This document shows positions 1-7,460 of a stretch of DNA of 14,214 nucleotides, piece by piece; position 1 is the first letter of the stretch, and each line of letters starts with the position of its first letter. The stretch covers positions 1 through 14,214 of the forward strand of contig DGOK01000046.1 in the NCBI GenBank assembly GCA_002389385.1, given 5' to 3'. Origin of the DNA: Rhodospirillaceae bacterium UBA4468. GTDB lineage: Bacteria > Pseudomonadota > Alphaproteobacteria > Rhodospirillales > Casp-alpha2. Under the pieces are notes generated by a model that searched no databases, had not been told where the DNA came from, and saw only the letters and a list, made by a program, of their open reading frames with translations. The translations under genes and the position numbers were made by a program.

Positions 1-1639
1 CATCGTCTTTAATGATCACAGGCTCGAGTGGCTCTTTGCCACGAATAATATCTGATGCTTTTTCAGCCACCATCATCGTTGGCGCATTTAAATTTGCAGA
101 TGGCATCATCGGCATGATTGACGCATCGACGACGCGCAATCCTTCTATGCCATAGACACGCAACTTATCATCCACAACTGCTGTCGGATCATTTTGTGGC
201 GCCATGCGGCATGTTCCCATCGGGTGGAACGTGGTCGTCCCGCGTTCTCGTGCAATCTGCATAAGCTCGTCGTCGGATTGAATATCCTCGCCAGGATAAA
301 TTTCGTGATCGAAATAAGGTGCCAACGGTTTAGTCCGTAACAGGCGGCGCGCAATTTTCATTGCGGATAATAGAACACGCTGATCCGTCTCATGCTCAAG
401 ATACCTTGGCTGAATAATAGGTTTCTCAAACGGATCAGCTGATTTAGCACGAACATAGCCACTACTTTCCGGACGTTGCTGCCATGCGGCAATCGTCATG
501 CCTGGAAAATCATCAAGCTTAGACTGAACACCTTCTTTGTAGCTCGCAGGTGTGAAAGTGAATTGAACATCGTTGCTATCAAGGTCAGGATTAGATTTCC
601 AAAAACAGTAAACGAGTGTCGGACTTAACGACAAAATACCTTTCCGTGTCAGCCCCCACTTCGCAATCTCACCTAAGAGCCGAAGACCACTTGCACGCTC
701 GTTGATGCTGTCGACGTTCTTGACGCGCGCTGTAAACCTTGGCGCATAGTGATCTCGTAAATTTTCTCCAACACCCGGTAACGCGTGAACGACCTCTACA
801 CCGATGGACCGCAAGAACTCTGGATCGCCTATTCCTGAGATTTGCAGTAACTGAGGTGAATTCATTGTTCCACCAGACAAAATAACTTCGCGTGCCGCCA
901 TGACTTTCTTAGGCGTGCCTCGCGCACCACCTTTATTGTAGGCCACTCCAACTGCACGTTTATTTTCGATAATGATCTTGGTTACATGTGCATGTGTAAT
1001 CACATGCACATTAGGACGCTTCATCGCGGGCCTTAAGAAGGCGCGTGCGGCTGACATGCGACGTCCGTTTGCGATTGTACGTTGCGAGTAGCTCACACCC
1101 TCTTGCTTCGCACCGTTATAATCCTTAGCGCGAGGAATGCCGATGCTCACTGCGCCTTCGATAAAGGCCTCAGTTAAAGGATGCGACCAATCGATATCTG
1201 TGACTTTTAGCGGCCCTTCACTGCCCCTAAAAGTTAGGTCGGCATCCCCTTCTCGTGTTTCGGTTCGGCGAAAATACGGCAGTATATCCGCGTATCCCCA
1301 CCCTAAGTTTCCGCGTTGTGCCCAGCCGTCGTAATCCATCCGATTACCACGCGTATAGATATGACCATTGATCGAGCTAGAACCACCAAGCGTTTTACCA
1401 CGCGGTTGCTGGATCGACCGACCAGCAGTGCCTTCTGATGGTTCAGTTTCATAAAGCCAATTTACATTAGGGTCGGTAATCGTTTTAAGAAAACCTGCCG
1501 GGATATGAATATATGGGTTCCAATCTGGAGGCCCCGCTTCAAGCACGCAAATCGTCGTGTCAGGGTCTTCGCTCAACCGGTTTGCGAGAACGCTGCCAGC
1601 GGAACCAGCGCCAATAATGACGTAATCATAAGTGTCCAT
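1..1639 (-). CDS. GMC-family FAD-dependent oxidoreductase (choline dehydrogenase-like), C-terminus cut by window edge
   Basis: Likely oxidises an alcohol substrate with FAD; the substrate cannot be told from sequence. Reading from the ATG at 1639 gives 546 uninterrupted codons with no stop before the edge, close to the usual 530-560 residues, so only a short tail is missing. Seen directly: the Rossmann FAD motif GAGSAG at residues 10-15, GMC signature 1 around 81-92 (GKTLGGSSSING), GMC signature 2 around 256-271 (GGTMNSPQLLQISGIG), and the C-terminal catalytic region with HPMGTCRM from His472 and NAPTMMVAEKAS from about Asn518. These His and Asn residues match the catalytic pair of the family. 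The ribosome-binding site is weak (GAG a few bases upstream). It lies 51 bp after the interrupted FkbM gene on the same strand and is probably the last gene visible of that unit. Family assignment is secure; BetA identity is not. Confidence 0.93.
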   Translation of the reverse strand, partial: MDTYDYVIIGAGSAGSVLANRLSEDPDTTICVLEAGPPDWNPYIHIPAGFLKTITDPNVNWLYETEPSEGTAGRSIQQPRGKTLGGSSSINGHIYTRGNRMDYDGWAQRGNLGWGYADILPYFRRTETREGDADLTFRGSEGPLKVTDIDWSHPLTEAFIEGAVSIGIPRAKDYNGAKQEGVSYSQRTIANGRRMSAARAFLRPAMKRPNVHVITHAHVTKIIIENKRAVGVAYNKGGARGTPKKVMAAREVILSGGTMNSPQLLQISGIGDPEFLRSIGVEVVHALPGVGENLRDHYAPRFTARVKNVDSINERASGLRLLGEIAKWGLTRKGILSLSPTLVYCFWKSNPDLDSNDVQFTFTPASYKEGVQSKLDDFPGMTIAAWQQRPESSGYVRAKSADPFEKPIIQPRYLEHETDQRVLLSAMKIARRLLRTKPLAPYFDHEIYPGEDIQSDDELMQIARERGTTTFHPMGTCRMAPQNDPTAVVDDKLRVYGIEGLRVVDASIMPMMPSANLNAPTMMVAEKASDIIRGKEPLEPVIIKDD

Positions 1640-1690
1640 TACATACTCATCGAATGATCGAGCAAAACTTCTATATCGAAAATACTAGCG

Positions 1691-2515
1691 CTACTTTTGC
1701 GTGCAGATCAATGGATGATCGCGAATATGTTCGATCTTACGCAGGACGGTCACTTCGATTGGGTTGCTCGGATGGCAACAAACTAAATTAAAGGAATTAA
1801 TCTGGCCAAAAATATTCTTGGTTTCCCCCGCGATTTTGTTTGCTCTGAATAGAGGCACAGCGTGCCACCAGATATCATATCCAAAATTACGTACGGTGCT
1901 GAACAAGGCGACGGATAATTCGGTTTTATCATCTTCCAGATAGAGAATAGGTTTGTCGCGCTCAATCAAACTCCCCGCCCCTTTCAAGACAGCAACTTCC
2001 ATTCCTTCTGCATCACATTTGATGGCTGAAATTTTCTGATCCGGTGTGATCACATCATCCAACCGCACAACGGGCGTCCGTTCACCCAGATACTCTTTGC
2101 CTTCAAGCGTCGCTTGGATGCCGCCAACACTTACACCACCGAAATTAAACGCGAGGGCGGGATCGACGTCTGCCATATCTGTAGATCCAGCAACGGCACC
2201 AATAGCAACGTTATAAGCACGCACGTTTTGACAGTTGTTATTGATGACATTGGCGCACAGTAATTGAAAAGAAATACGCTACGGCTCAAACGTGAAAATC
2301 TTGCCGTTCGCGAGATGCCGAGATAATAGCACAGTATGCGCACCAATATTACCGCCCACTTCGACGATATTCGCATGATCAGGTAAATGCTGGCAAAGAA
2401 AATCGATCTCACCAAAAGACCATTCGCCATATGCTTGCAGAGACTTCCCAACGTATTTGGCGCTAGGATTTGAGACCCATCGATACCCTGGAACCTCGGA
2501 ATGTTGGAATTGCAT
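1691..2515 (-). pseudogene. FkbM-family SAM-dependent methyltransferase interrupted by one in-frame TAG
   Basis: FkbM enzymes O-methylate sugars or other small molecules using S-adenosylmethionine. The reading frame from ATG 2515 to the stop at 1691 is continuous except for TAG at 2279-2281 (codon 79). Both halves are in the same frame. The first half holds the SAM-binding motif VEVGGNIGAHT at residues 51-61 and ends in FTFEP; the second continues as RISFQLLCANV and later has CDAEGMEVAVLKGA, the usual FkbM C-terminal motif. Family members commonly read FEPQR here, so the amber most simply replaces a CAG Gln codon. Repaired length would be 274 residues, normal for the family. The start is the first ATG after an in-frame TAA, 24 bp behind the response regulator, with no good ribosome-binding site. 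Could be a recent pseudogene, a suppressed stop, or a sequence error. Confidence 0.85.
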
Positions 2516-2539
2516 TATTGTTTGGCGTTAAGCCGTCTT

Positions 2540-2932
2540 TTAGATGCGTAAAACATGGCGCTCTATACGCGCAATCATATCCTTCAAGGACATATCCTTG
2601 CGCAGATAATCTTTCGCGCCAGCGATCATACAATCTTCGACCAAATCATCGTCATCCATGAAAGTCATCATAACAACATAAGCATCTTCATCCACTTCAG
2701 TTAGCTTCGTTAAAACCTCTAAACCGTCCATCTTTGGCATCCGGATATCCAGAAGAACAATATCCGGCTTTGTTTCGCTATATAGCTCGAGCACTACTTC
2801 GCCGTCATAAGTTTCGCCGACAACTTCGCAATCGAGTGATATCAGCGCAGCACGGACGGCGCGGCGTATCAATTCATCATCATCCACAACAATTGCGGTT
2901 ACGGTCTTTTTAACGTCATTACTGTCAGACAT
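2540..2932 (-). CDS. stand-alone CheY-like response regulator receiver protein
   Basis: A single receiver domain of 130 residues with no output domain; it would be phosphorylated by a histidine kinase not present in this window and act by protein contact. Visible signature residues are the acidic pocket DDDE at 17-20, phospho-acceptor Asp62 in LLDIRMP, the switch Thr90 and the conserved Lys112 in YLRKD. The loop after Thr90 is unusually acidic (MDDDD at 92-96). The ATG at 2932 is preceded only by a weak GAG. It is the first gene of the leftward unit, followed 24 bp later by the interrupted FkbM gene. A perfect 15-bp palindrome lies about 30 bp upstream of its start. The partner and output are unknown. 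Confidence 0.92.
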   Translation of the reverse strand: MSDSNDVKKTVTAIVVDDDELIRRAVRAALISLDCEVVGETYDGEVVLELYSETKPDIVLLDIRMPKMDGLEVLTKLTEVDEDAYVVMMTFMDDDDLVEDCMIAGAKDYLRKDMSLKDMIARIERHVLRI

Positions 2933-2963
2933 AAATTGATCTCAATATATAAATTAAAAGCAT

Positions 2964-2978
2964 TCTAATATTATTAGA
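2964..2978. promoter_or_regulatory. perfect 15-bp palindrome upstream of the response regulator (candidate operator)
   Basis: The sequence TCTAATATTATTAGA is a 7-1-7 inverted repeat ending 31 bp before the regulator's start codon at 2932, in an AT-rich stretch where a promoter is expected. A dimeric DNA-binding protein could use it. It is AT-rich, so chance formation is possible, and no factor can be named. Confidence 0.35.
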
Positions 2979-3046
2979 TCAGGCTAAAACTGTGCCTTGC
3001 GAGCACCAAACATTTTAAACGCATTCAGATGCGCTTAAAATGGAAC

Positions 3047-3079
3047 AAAAAAACCCGCAGCACTTAAGTACTGCGGGTT
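3047..3079 (-). terminator. Rho-independent terminator of the ketopantoate-reductase-like gene
   Basis: Read on the minus strand, a 9-bp perfect GC-rich stem (AACCCGCAG at 3052-3060 paired with CTGCGGGTT at 3071-3079) encloses a 10-base loop that itself contains the palindrome ACTTAAGT. A run of seven T residues (3053 down to 3047) follows on the minus strand. It lies about 93 bp past the stop codon at 3172 and separates that gene from the response-regulator unit. There is no T run on the plus side, so it should act only leftward. Confidence 0.88.
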
Positions 3080-3171
3080 GATAACGCTCATTACAAAGCC
3101 AGATAAATTAATTCTTCGATGTAATAACAACTTCATTATACGAATTGAAAAGCTCTATCAAAATCATCTAA

Positions 3172-4248
3172 TCACTTTACCGCTTTACGATTTTCTTCCA
3201 AGCGCTTGTTCACAAGCTCAACTGTCTCTTCAACGATCTTAGAATACATATTCAAGCCGTTAGATAACGTGTGGACCAGCAGATCCAACCGTTCAATATT
3301 GGGCGCACCAGCAGCGAGTGCACGAGCTGCAGATGATGGCTTGGACAGTCCTTGCGCAGCATTCGCATATTTCTCGAATGGAACCATGTCTTTGGCAGCT
3401 GCACCAAGCGCCAAGCAAAGGCCATGAACCCATTCATAAACTTCCTTAGATGCATCAATATTCATATGGACAGCGTCTTTAATTGATCTTGCCTGATCTT
3501 CTTGAATACACCGGTAGTTGCCCGTCATTAACATTGCCCACTTGGCTAGCGGGACAAATACAGAGTCATACACTTTTAATTTTACCGGCAATTCAATAAC
3601 CGTGCCATCACCCGGATCAAAACGAATATCCATAATATCTTGTTCGATTTGGCGAAGCATTGCTGTGTGCTCGTCCGAAACAAAGCATGCAACTTTGAAG
3701 TTTGTTGGCAAGCTAACCTGTAACACATTCACGGGTTCGTCAGGAGGACGAAACGCCTGCGGATCTGGGCTCGCCAATGTAACCAAGTTCTTATCAAAAC
3801 TATCCCAAACTGTAGGATCCGTATAACAATGCCGGATCGCTGCAGCATCAACACCCGACAATCGTAAAAGATACGGAAGCGGTGGCATGTTCATGATCGA
3901 CATACATGGGACGCCTGACGTCGCAACACGCTCCAAGAGTTCACGTACACCTGGGGACCTGTACTGGGGCTCTTGCATGGCCAATGCCACAAGATCAAAA
4001 GCTTTGGGGTCAAATTCTTCTGGCCCACCCGCTGAAACTTTTCCCGGTGCGTCAGCAGAATGAATTTCAACCAGCTCATCATACCCACGAATAGGCATCT
4101 TCACATGGATTCCATCATTATTGATCAATTCAGCTTCAGCCGGCAGACATACTAACGTTGCATTGTGTCCGGCGAGTACTAGCTTTGATGCTAATAGTGA
4201 ACCGTATGATGCACCCATAATGAGGACGTTATATTTTCCATCAGACAT
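3172..4248 (-). CDS. ketopantoate reductase-like (ApbA/PanE fold) NAD(P)-binding protein
   Basis: The N-terminus (MSDGKYNVLIMGASYGSLLA) is a Rossmann nucleotide-binding segment of the ApbA/PanE type, with a Gly-rich turn at residues 12-17 and AGHNATLVC near 26-34. The rest is helical and resembles the C-terminal dimer domain of 6-phosphogluconate-dehydrogenase-like proteins. The ATG at 4248 was chosen over one 18 bp upstream because AGGGAG sits 6 bases before it. Length is 358 residues, longer than classical PanE (about 300). The Lys-x-x-x-Asn element typical of PanE catalysis is not clear: near PLAKWAMLMTGNYR a Lys is present but the Asn position is not matched. It therefore probably reduces another 2-oxo acid or is a non-classical homologue. 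It is alone on its strand, with its own terminator and a long upstream gap. Confidence 0.75.
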   Translation of the reverse strand: MSDGKYNVLIMGASYGSLLASKLVLAGHNATLVCLPAEAELINNDGIHVKMPIRGYDELVEIHSADAPGKVSAGGPEEFDPKAFDLVALAMQEPQYRSPGVRELLERVATSGVPCMSIMNMPPLPYLLRLSGVDAAAIRHCYTDPTVWDSFDKNLVTLASPDPQAFRPPDEPVNVLQVSLPTNFKVACFVSDEHTAMLRQIEQDIMDIRFDPGDGTVIELPVKLKVYDSVFVPLAKWAMLMTGNYRCIQEDQARSIKDAVHMNIDASKEVYEWVHGLCLALGAAAKDMVPFEKYANAAQGLSKPSSAARALAAGAPNIERLDLLVHTLSNGLNMYSKIVEETVELVNKRLEENRKAVK

Positions 4249-4732
4249 TAAATTCTCCCTGTTCAAAATAAATCAACCAGGCCTATGCCTCTGAAAGGAC
4301 AATAACCTGTGTATCATTGACGCTTATGCGCCACTGATCATAGGCAATATGTGGGGTCGAAGGTATTAATCGCTAGCACTTAAATTGCTGCGGGCCATTC
4401 ATTCATCAATTTGGTTATCCAAACCCAGCTTCGTCAGCAGACAAGATTAACCATCGCCCTATCTTTAAGACCCAACAGTCATGAAACGAAGAAATTGTTG
4501 TTACAAGTAAGAAAAAAGATCATATTTCTTTGTGAATACGGCATACAGGCCACTTCATAGGTTTAACAAAACCCTTAAATCATCCTTGAAAATTCTTTTT
4601 ACTCTACTCACACCGCTTTCTTTCAGCGGCTTCAGGCGTTAAATACTCGTCACATGCATATTCCCTCTCATGCAAACATGCGTGACTGGAACAACAATTA
4701 TGAATTTTCTGCAAAACTGAAATGAGACGATT
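4249..4732. other. long divergent intergenic region
   Basis: About 480 bp separate the leftward ketopantoate-reductase-like gene from the rightward flavoprotein gene. I see no convincing coding frame, tRNA or riboswitch. A small hairpin (CCGCT at 4613-4617 with AGCGG at 4625-4629) has no T run. The region must hold two divergent promoters; a possible rightward one is listed separately. The length leaves room for a regulatory RNA, but nothing in the sequence proves one. Confidence 0.6.
4498..4526 (+). promoter_or_regulatory. possible sigma-70-like promoter for the flavoprotein-cupin-egtD unit
   Basis: TTGTTA (4498-4503) and CATATT (4521-4526) each match 4 of 6 consensus positions with a 17-bp spacer. 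It lies about 207 bp before the start at 4733, which would imply a long leader. Such matches are common by chance in AT-rich DNA, so this is weak. Confidence 0.22.
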
Positions 4733-5926
4733 TTGTCCTTAGATCCAAATAACTCAGAATTTGATGTGATTGTTATCGGCGCGGGCGCGGCTGGCATGAT
4801 GTGCGCAATGACTGCCGGTGCCCGGGGCCGTCGTGTTCTGCTTCTCGATAACGCGCATAAAGTTGGCAAAAAAATTCTCATATCCGGTGGAGGACGTTGT
4901 AACTTCACAAATATGCACACAAAGGCTGAGAACTTTATCTCGGCAAACAAGCATTTTTGTAAATCTGCTTTGGCGCGCTACACACAACAAGATTTTGTCG
5001 ATCTTGTGAATAAGCATCAAATCTCATGGCATGAGAAAGCTTTGGGACAGTTGTTCTGCGATGGACCGGCAAAGGCTATCGTTGAAATGCTCGTTCAGGA
5101 ATGTGAAGACGTAAATGTCGATATTCGTCTTTTACATACGATTACAGATGTAACACGAGACGATGGGTATATTGTCAAAAGTGATCACGGTACATTTCGC
5201 GCAGAATCCCTTGTGCTGGCGACTGGCGGTTTATCCATTCCAAAAATGGGTGCCACCAATTTTACACACCGGATTGCGAAAAAATTCGGGTTAGAATTAA
5301 TCAATGTCCGACCAGGTCTCGTCCCTCTCACACTCAGCCCCGATGATCTCACGTTAATGCAGCCTTTAAGCGGCGTTTCAATGGAATGTGTCGCCACCTC
5401 CGGGAAAATAAAATTTCGCGAAGCCATGCTGTTAACGCACCGGGGATTATCTGGTCCCGCCATCTTGCAAGTCTCGTCGTATTGGCGTGAGGGCGATGAT
5501 ATCATCTTGGACATACTCCCAGATACGAATGCCACTGAGTATCTGCTTAACCAAAAACGAGATGACGCAAAATCGAAACCAAAGAATGTGCTATCGAACC
5601 TTTTAGTCGCAAGGCTGGCAACCGCGCTCGCAGAAGCGCATTTACCGGACCGCTCCATTTCAGAGATTTCTGATAAGGAACTCAGACGACTTGGCGATAT
5701 GCTTAACAGGTGGGTCCTGACGCCTGCGGGCAACGAAGGATACGCCAAGGCCGAAGTTACACTTGGTGGCGTCGATACTGCAGGATTATCCTCTAAGACC
5801 ATGGAGGCCAAAGATGTCCCAGGCTTATTCGTCATTGGAGAAGCGATTGATGTAACAGGTTGGCTTGGCGGATACAATTTCCAATGGGCATGGTCGAGCG
5901 CATATGTCGCTGGTGAGGCCGCCTAG
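4733..5926 (+). CDS. BaiN/RdsA (HI0933, YhiN) family FAD-dependent oxidoreductase
   Basis: A flavoprotein of the HI0933-like family; most members are uncharacterised, and some (BaiN) have been linked to reduction of unsaturated steroid acids. Visible signatures are the FAD-binding GAGAAG at residues 16-21, the family motif KVGKKILISGGGRCNFTN at about 43-60, LVLATGG near the middle, and the C-terminal FAD motif GLFVIGEAIDVTGWLGGYNF. Length is 397 residues, normal for the family. The start is unusual: the frame opens after a TGA at 4718-4720, no in-frame ATG occurs before the FAD motif, and TTG at 4733 with GAG 6 bases upstream is the best choice. It is followed after 39 bp by the cupin gene and then egtD, so it is probably the first gene of that operon. 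Confidence 0.9.
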   Translation: MSLDPNNSEFDVIVIGAGAAGMMCAMTAGARGRRVLLLDNAHKVGKKILISGGGRCNFTNMHTKAENFISANKHFCKSALARYTQQDFVDLVNKHQISWHEKALGQLFCDGPAKAIVEMLVQECEDVNVDIRLLHTITDVTRDDGYIVKSDHGTFRAESLVLATGGLSIPKMGATNFTHRIAKKFGLELINVRPGLVPLTLSPDDLTLMQPLSGVSMECVATSGKIKFREAMLLTHRGLSGPAILQVSSYWREGDDIILDILPDTNATEYLLNQKRDDAKSKPKNVLSNLLVARLATALAEAHLPDRSISEISDKELRRLGDMLNRWVLTPAGNEGYAKAEVTLGGVDTAGLSSKTMEAKDVPGLFVIGEAIDVTGWLGGYNFQWAWSSAYVAGEAA

Positions 5927-5965
5927 GCGCGCCTAAAATACCAAATGGAAACAGGGAGAAGAAAC

Positions 5966-6358
5966 ATGACTAAAGACTGGAAATTTAGCCACAGTCGCGC
6001 AGCAGAAGCGACATGGACGCTAGGTTTACGTGAAATATTTGAGTATCGGGATTTAGGCGTAAAAGACGCGACCAACGGGGATTATGTCGCACATATGATA
6101 CGTGCAAACGGCAAGACAAACCCAGATGACGTTCAGGAATGGCACGTTCATCATTGCGATTTTCAAGTTGTGCTGGTTATTAACGGATGGGCTGAATTCG
6201 AATATGAAGGCGAAGGCATTCATAGGATTGAAAAAGGCGACTTTATCAATCAGCGCCCCGGCATCCGCCACCGTGAAATCGCATGTTCCAAAGATTTCGA
6301 AGTCTTAGAAATTGTCTCCCCTGCAAACTTCAAAACGGAAATCATTGATGCCTCTTAA
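5966..6358 (+). CDS. small single-domain cupin protein
   Basis: A 130-residue one-domain cupin, probably metal-binding and cytoplasmic. Motif 1 is seen as EWHVHHCDFQ (His60, His62, His63), with Gln67 at the position usually held by the Glu ligand; motif 2 is GDFINQRPGIRH at 91-102 with His102. These could bind a divalent metal with a His-His-His/Gln set. The ATG at 5966 is preferred over one 21 bp upstream because AGGGAGAA stands just before it. Its 3' end overlaps the start of egtD by 11 bp, so the two are likely translationally coupled. Substrate or role (dioxygenase, isomerase, or sensing) cannot be read from sequence; a link to hercynine or ergothioneine metabolism is suggested only by position. 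Confidence 0.85.
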   Translation: MTKDWKFSHSRAAEATWTLGLREIFEYRDLGVKDATNGDYVAHMIRANGKTNPDDVQEWHVHHCDFQVVLVINGWAEFEYEGEGIHRIEKGDFINQRPGIRHREIACSKDFEVLEIVSPANFKTEIIDAS

Positions 6359-7304
6359 TCCACCTAACAGCAGCAATGCTACATTTTTAGATGATGTTCT
6401 ACATGGCCTCGGCTCGCAGCCAAAACAGATGCCACCAAAATATTTTTATGATGCCATTGGTGCTGAACTGTTTACGCAAATCTGCGAACTAGAAGAGTAC
6501 TATCCAACACGAACAGAAATCAGCATTTTACAAAAAAATGCCACCGATATTGCGACCAAACTGGGTGAACAGGCAATGCTCATCGAGTATGGCTCCGGCT
6601 CTTTGGACAAAGTCCGCATTCTGTTGGATGCCCTTTCCGATCCTGTTGCATTGTGTGCGATTGATATTTCAGCCGAACAACTCAAGGCGGCTTCCAAAGA
6701 AGTTCAAAACGCCTATCCAGAACTTGAAGTTTTAGCTGTTGAGGCAGACTTCACGCAGGTCGTTCCATTACCATCACCTGAGACATCTCCAAAAGCACAC
6801 GTTGCATTTTTTCCGGGCTCAACCATCGGGAATTTCGCACCAGAAAACGCGCGCGATTTCTTAGCAGGCATATCTGAGACTATTGGCGTTGATGGCTTAT
6901 TACTGATCGGTGTTGATCTCAAGAAAGATGCAAGCCGGCTTGTCGCTGCCTACGATGATGCCAAAGGGGTAACGGCAGCGTTTAACCTGAATCTCCTGCA
7001 AAGGATCAACTTTGAATTGGGTGGCGATTTCGATTTAACGTTATTTCGTCACATTGCTCGTTACAGCAAAGTTAATGGCCGCATCGAAATGCATCTTGAG
7101 AGTTGCACAGATCAAACTGTACGGATCGGCGACCATGCGTTCGACTTCGAAGCCGGTGAAACAATACATACAGAAAACTCATATAAGTTTTCTTCAGATG
7201 AGTTCCAGGCTCTGGCGCAAAGTGCTGGCTTCGACCACGTGCAAAGCTGGAGTGATCCTGAGGACTTGTTTAGCGTTATGCTTTTTCACGTATCATCTCG
7301 CTAA
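6348..7304 (+). CDS. egtD: L-histidine N-alpha-methyltransferase (EgtD)
   Basis: EgtD transfers three methyl groups from S-adenosylmethionine to the amino group of histidine, giving hercynine, the first step to ergothioneine. The 318-residue length fits the family. Family hallmarks seen: PKYFYDAIGAELF at 30-42, EYYPTRTE at 50-57, the SAM motif EYGSGS at 80-85, FFPGSTIGNF at 154-163, AYDDAKGVTAAFN at 201-213 and HTENSYKFS at 274-282. By alignment from memory with mycobacterial EgtD, Tyr52, Asn162, Tyr202, Glu276 and Ser278 correspond to the histidine-binding residues Tyr56, Asn166, Tyr206, Glu282 and Ser284. The ATG at 6348 overlaps the cupin stop. No EgtB-type sulfoxide synthase gene lies in this window. 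A weak hairpin (7310-7324) without a T run follows the stop. Confidence 0.95.
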   Translation: MPLNPPNSSNATFLDDVLHGLGSQPKQMPPKYFYDAIGAELFTQICELEEYYPTRTEISILQKNATDIATKLGEQAMLIEYGSGSLDKVRILLDALSDPVALCAIDISAEQLKAASKEVQNAYPELEVLAVEADFTQVVPLPSPETSPKAHVAFFPGSTIGNFAPENARDFLAGISETIGVDGLLLIGVDLKKDASRLVAAYDDAKGVTAAFNLNLLQRINFELGGDFDLTLFRHIARYSKVNGRIEMHLESCTDQTVRIGDHAFDFEAGETIHTENSYKFSSDEFQALAQSAGFDHVQSWSDPEDLFSVMLFHVSSR

Positions 7305-7416
7305 ACCCTTTGGCATAGAGCCAACTTCTCGTCGGCACGCCTGATGCTTAAGCCTGAGCCAATTCTCACTTAACTAAATCAGAGAACCAGTCCCGCTTTC
7401 TTGAACTTGCCATTAT

Positions 7417-7431
7417 GTCAGTAATACTGAC
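7417..7431. promoter_or_regulatory. perfect 15-bp palindrome upstream of the aminotransferase gene (candidate operator)
   Basis: GTCAGTAATACTGAC is a 7-1-7 inverted repeat, 29 bp before the aminotransferase start and 16 bp before its ribosome-binding site. It sits between a TTGAAC at 7401 and a TATTAT at 7433, close to where a promoter for this gene should be, although those two boxes are too far apart to pair. Its balanced base content makes it a better operator candidate than an AT-only palindrome. The cognate regulator is unknown; GntR-type proteins are a possibility. Confidence 0.5.
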
Positions 7432-7460
7432 CTATTATTGTCCTTATGGGGGAGAGCATC

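Noticed and set aside
1691..2224. Separate 177-residue gene starting at GTG 2224
   Set aside because: It is the in-frame second half of the FkbM protein after the amber stop; the family homology continues upstream of the GTG.
4613..4629. Hairpin CCGCT/AGCGG in the divergent intergenic region as a terminator or attenuator
   Set aside because: It has a 5-bp stem and no T run, and lies upstream of a gene rather than after one.
5185..5877. 230-residue open frame on the minus strand
   Set aside because: It lies wholly inside the flavoprotein gene, has low-complexity Ser-rich sequence and no recognisable motif; it is antisense shadow.
7310..7324. Hairpin TTGGC-ATAGA-GCCAA after egtD as an intrinsic terminator
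   Set aside because: The stem is only 5 bp and no T run follows.
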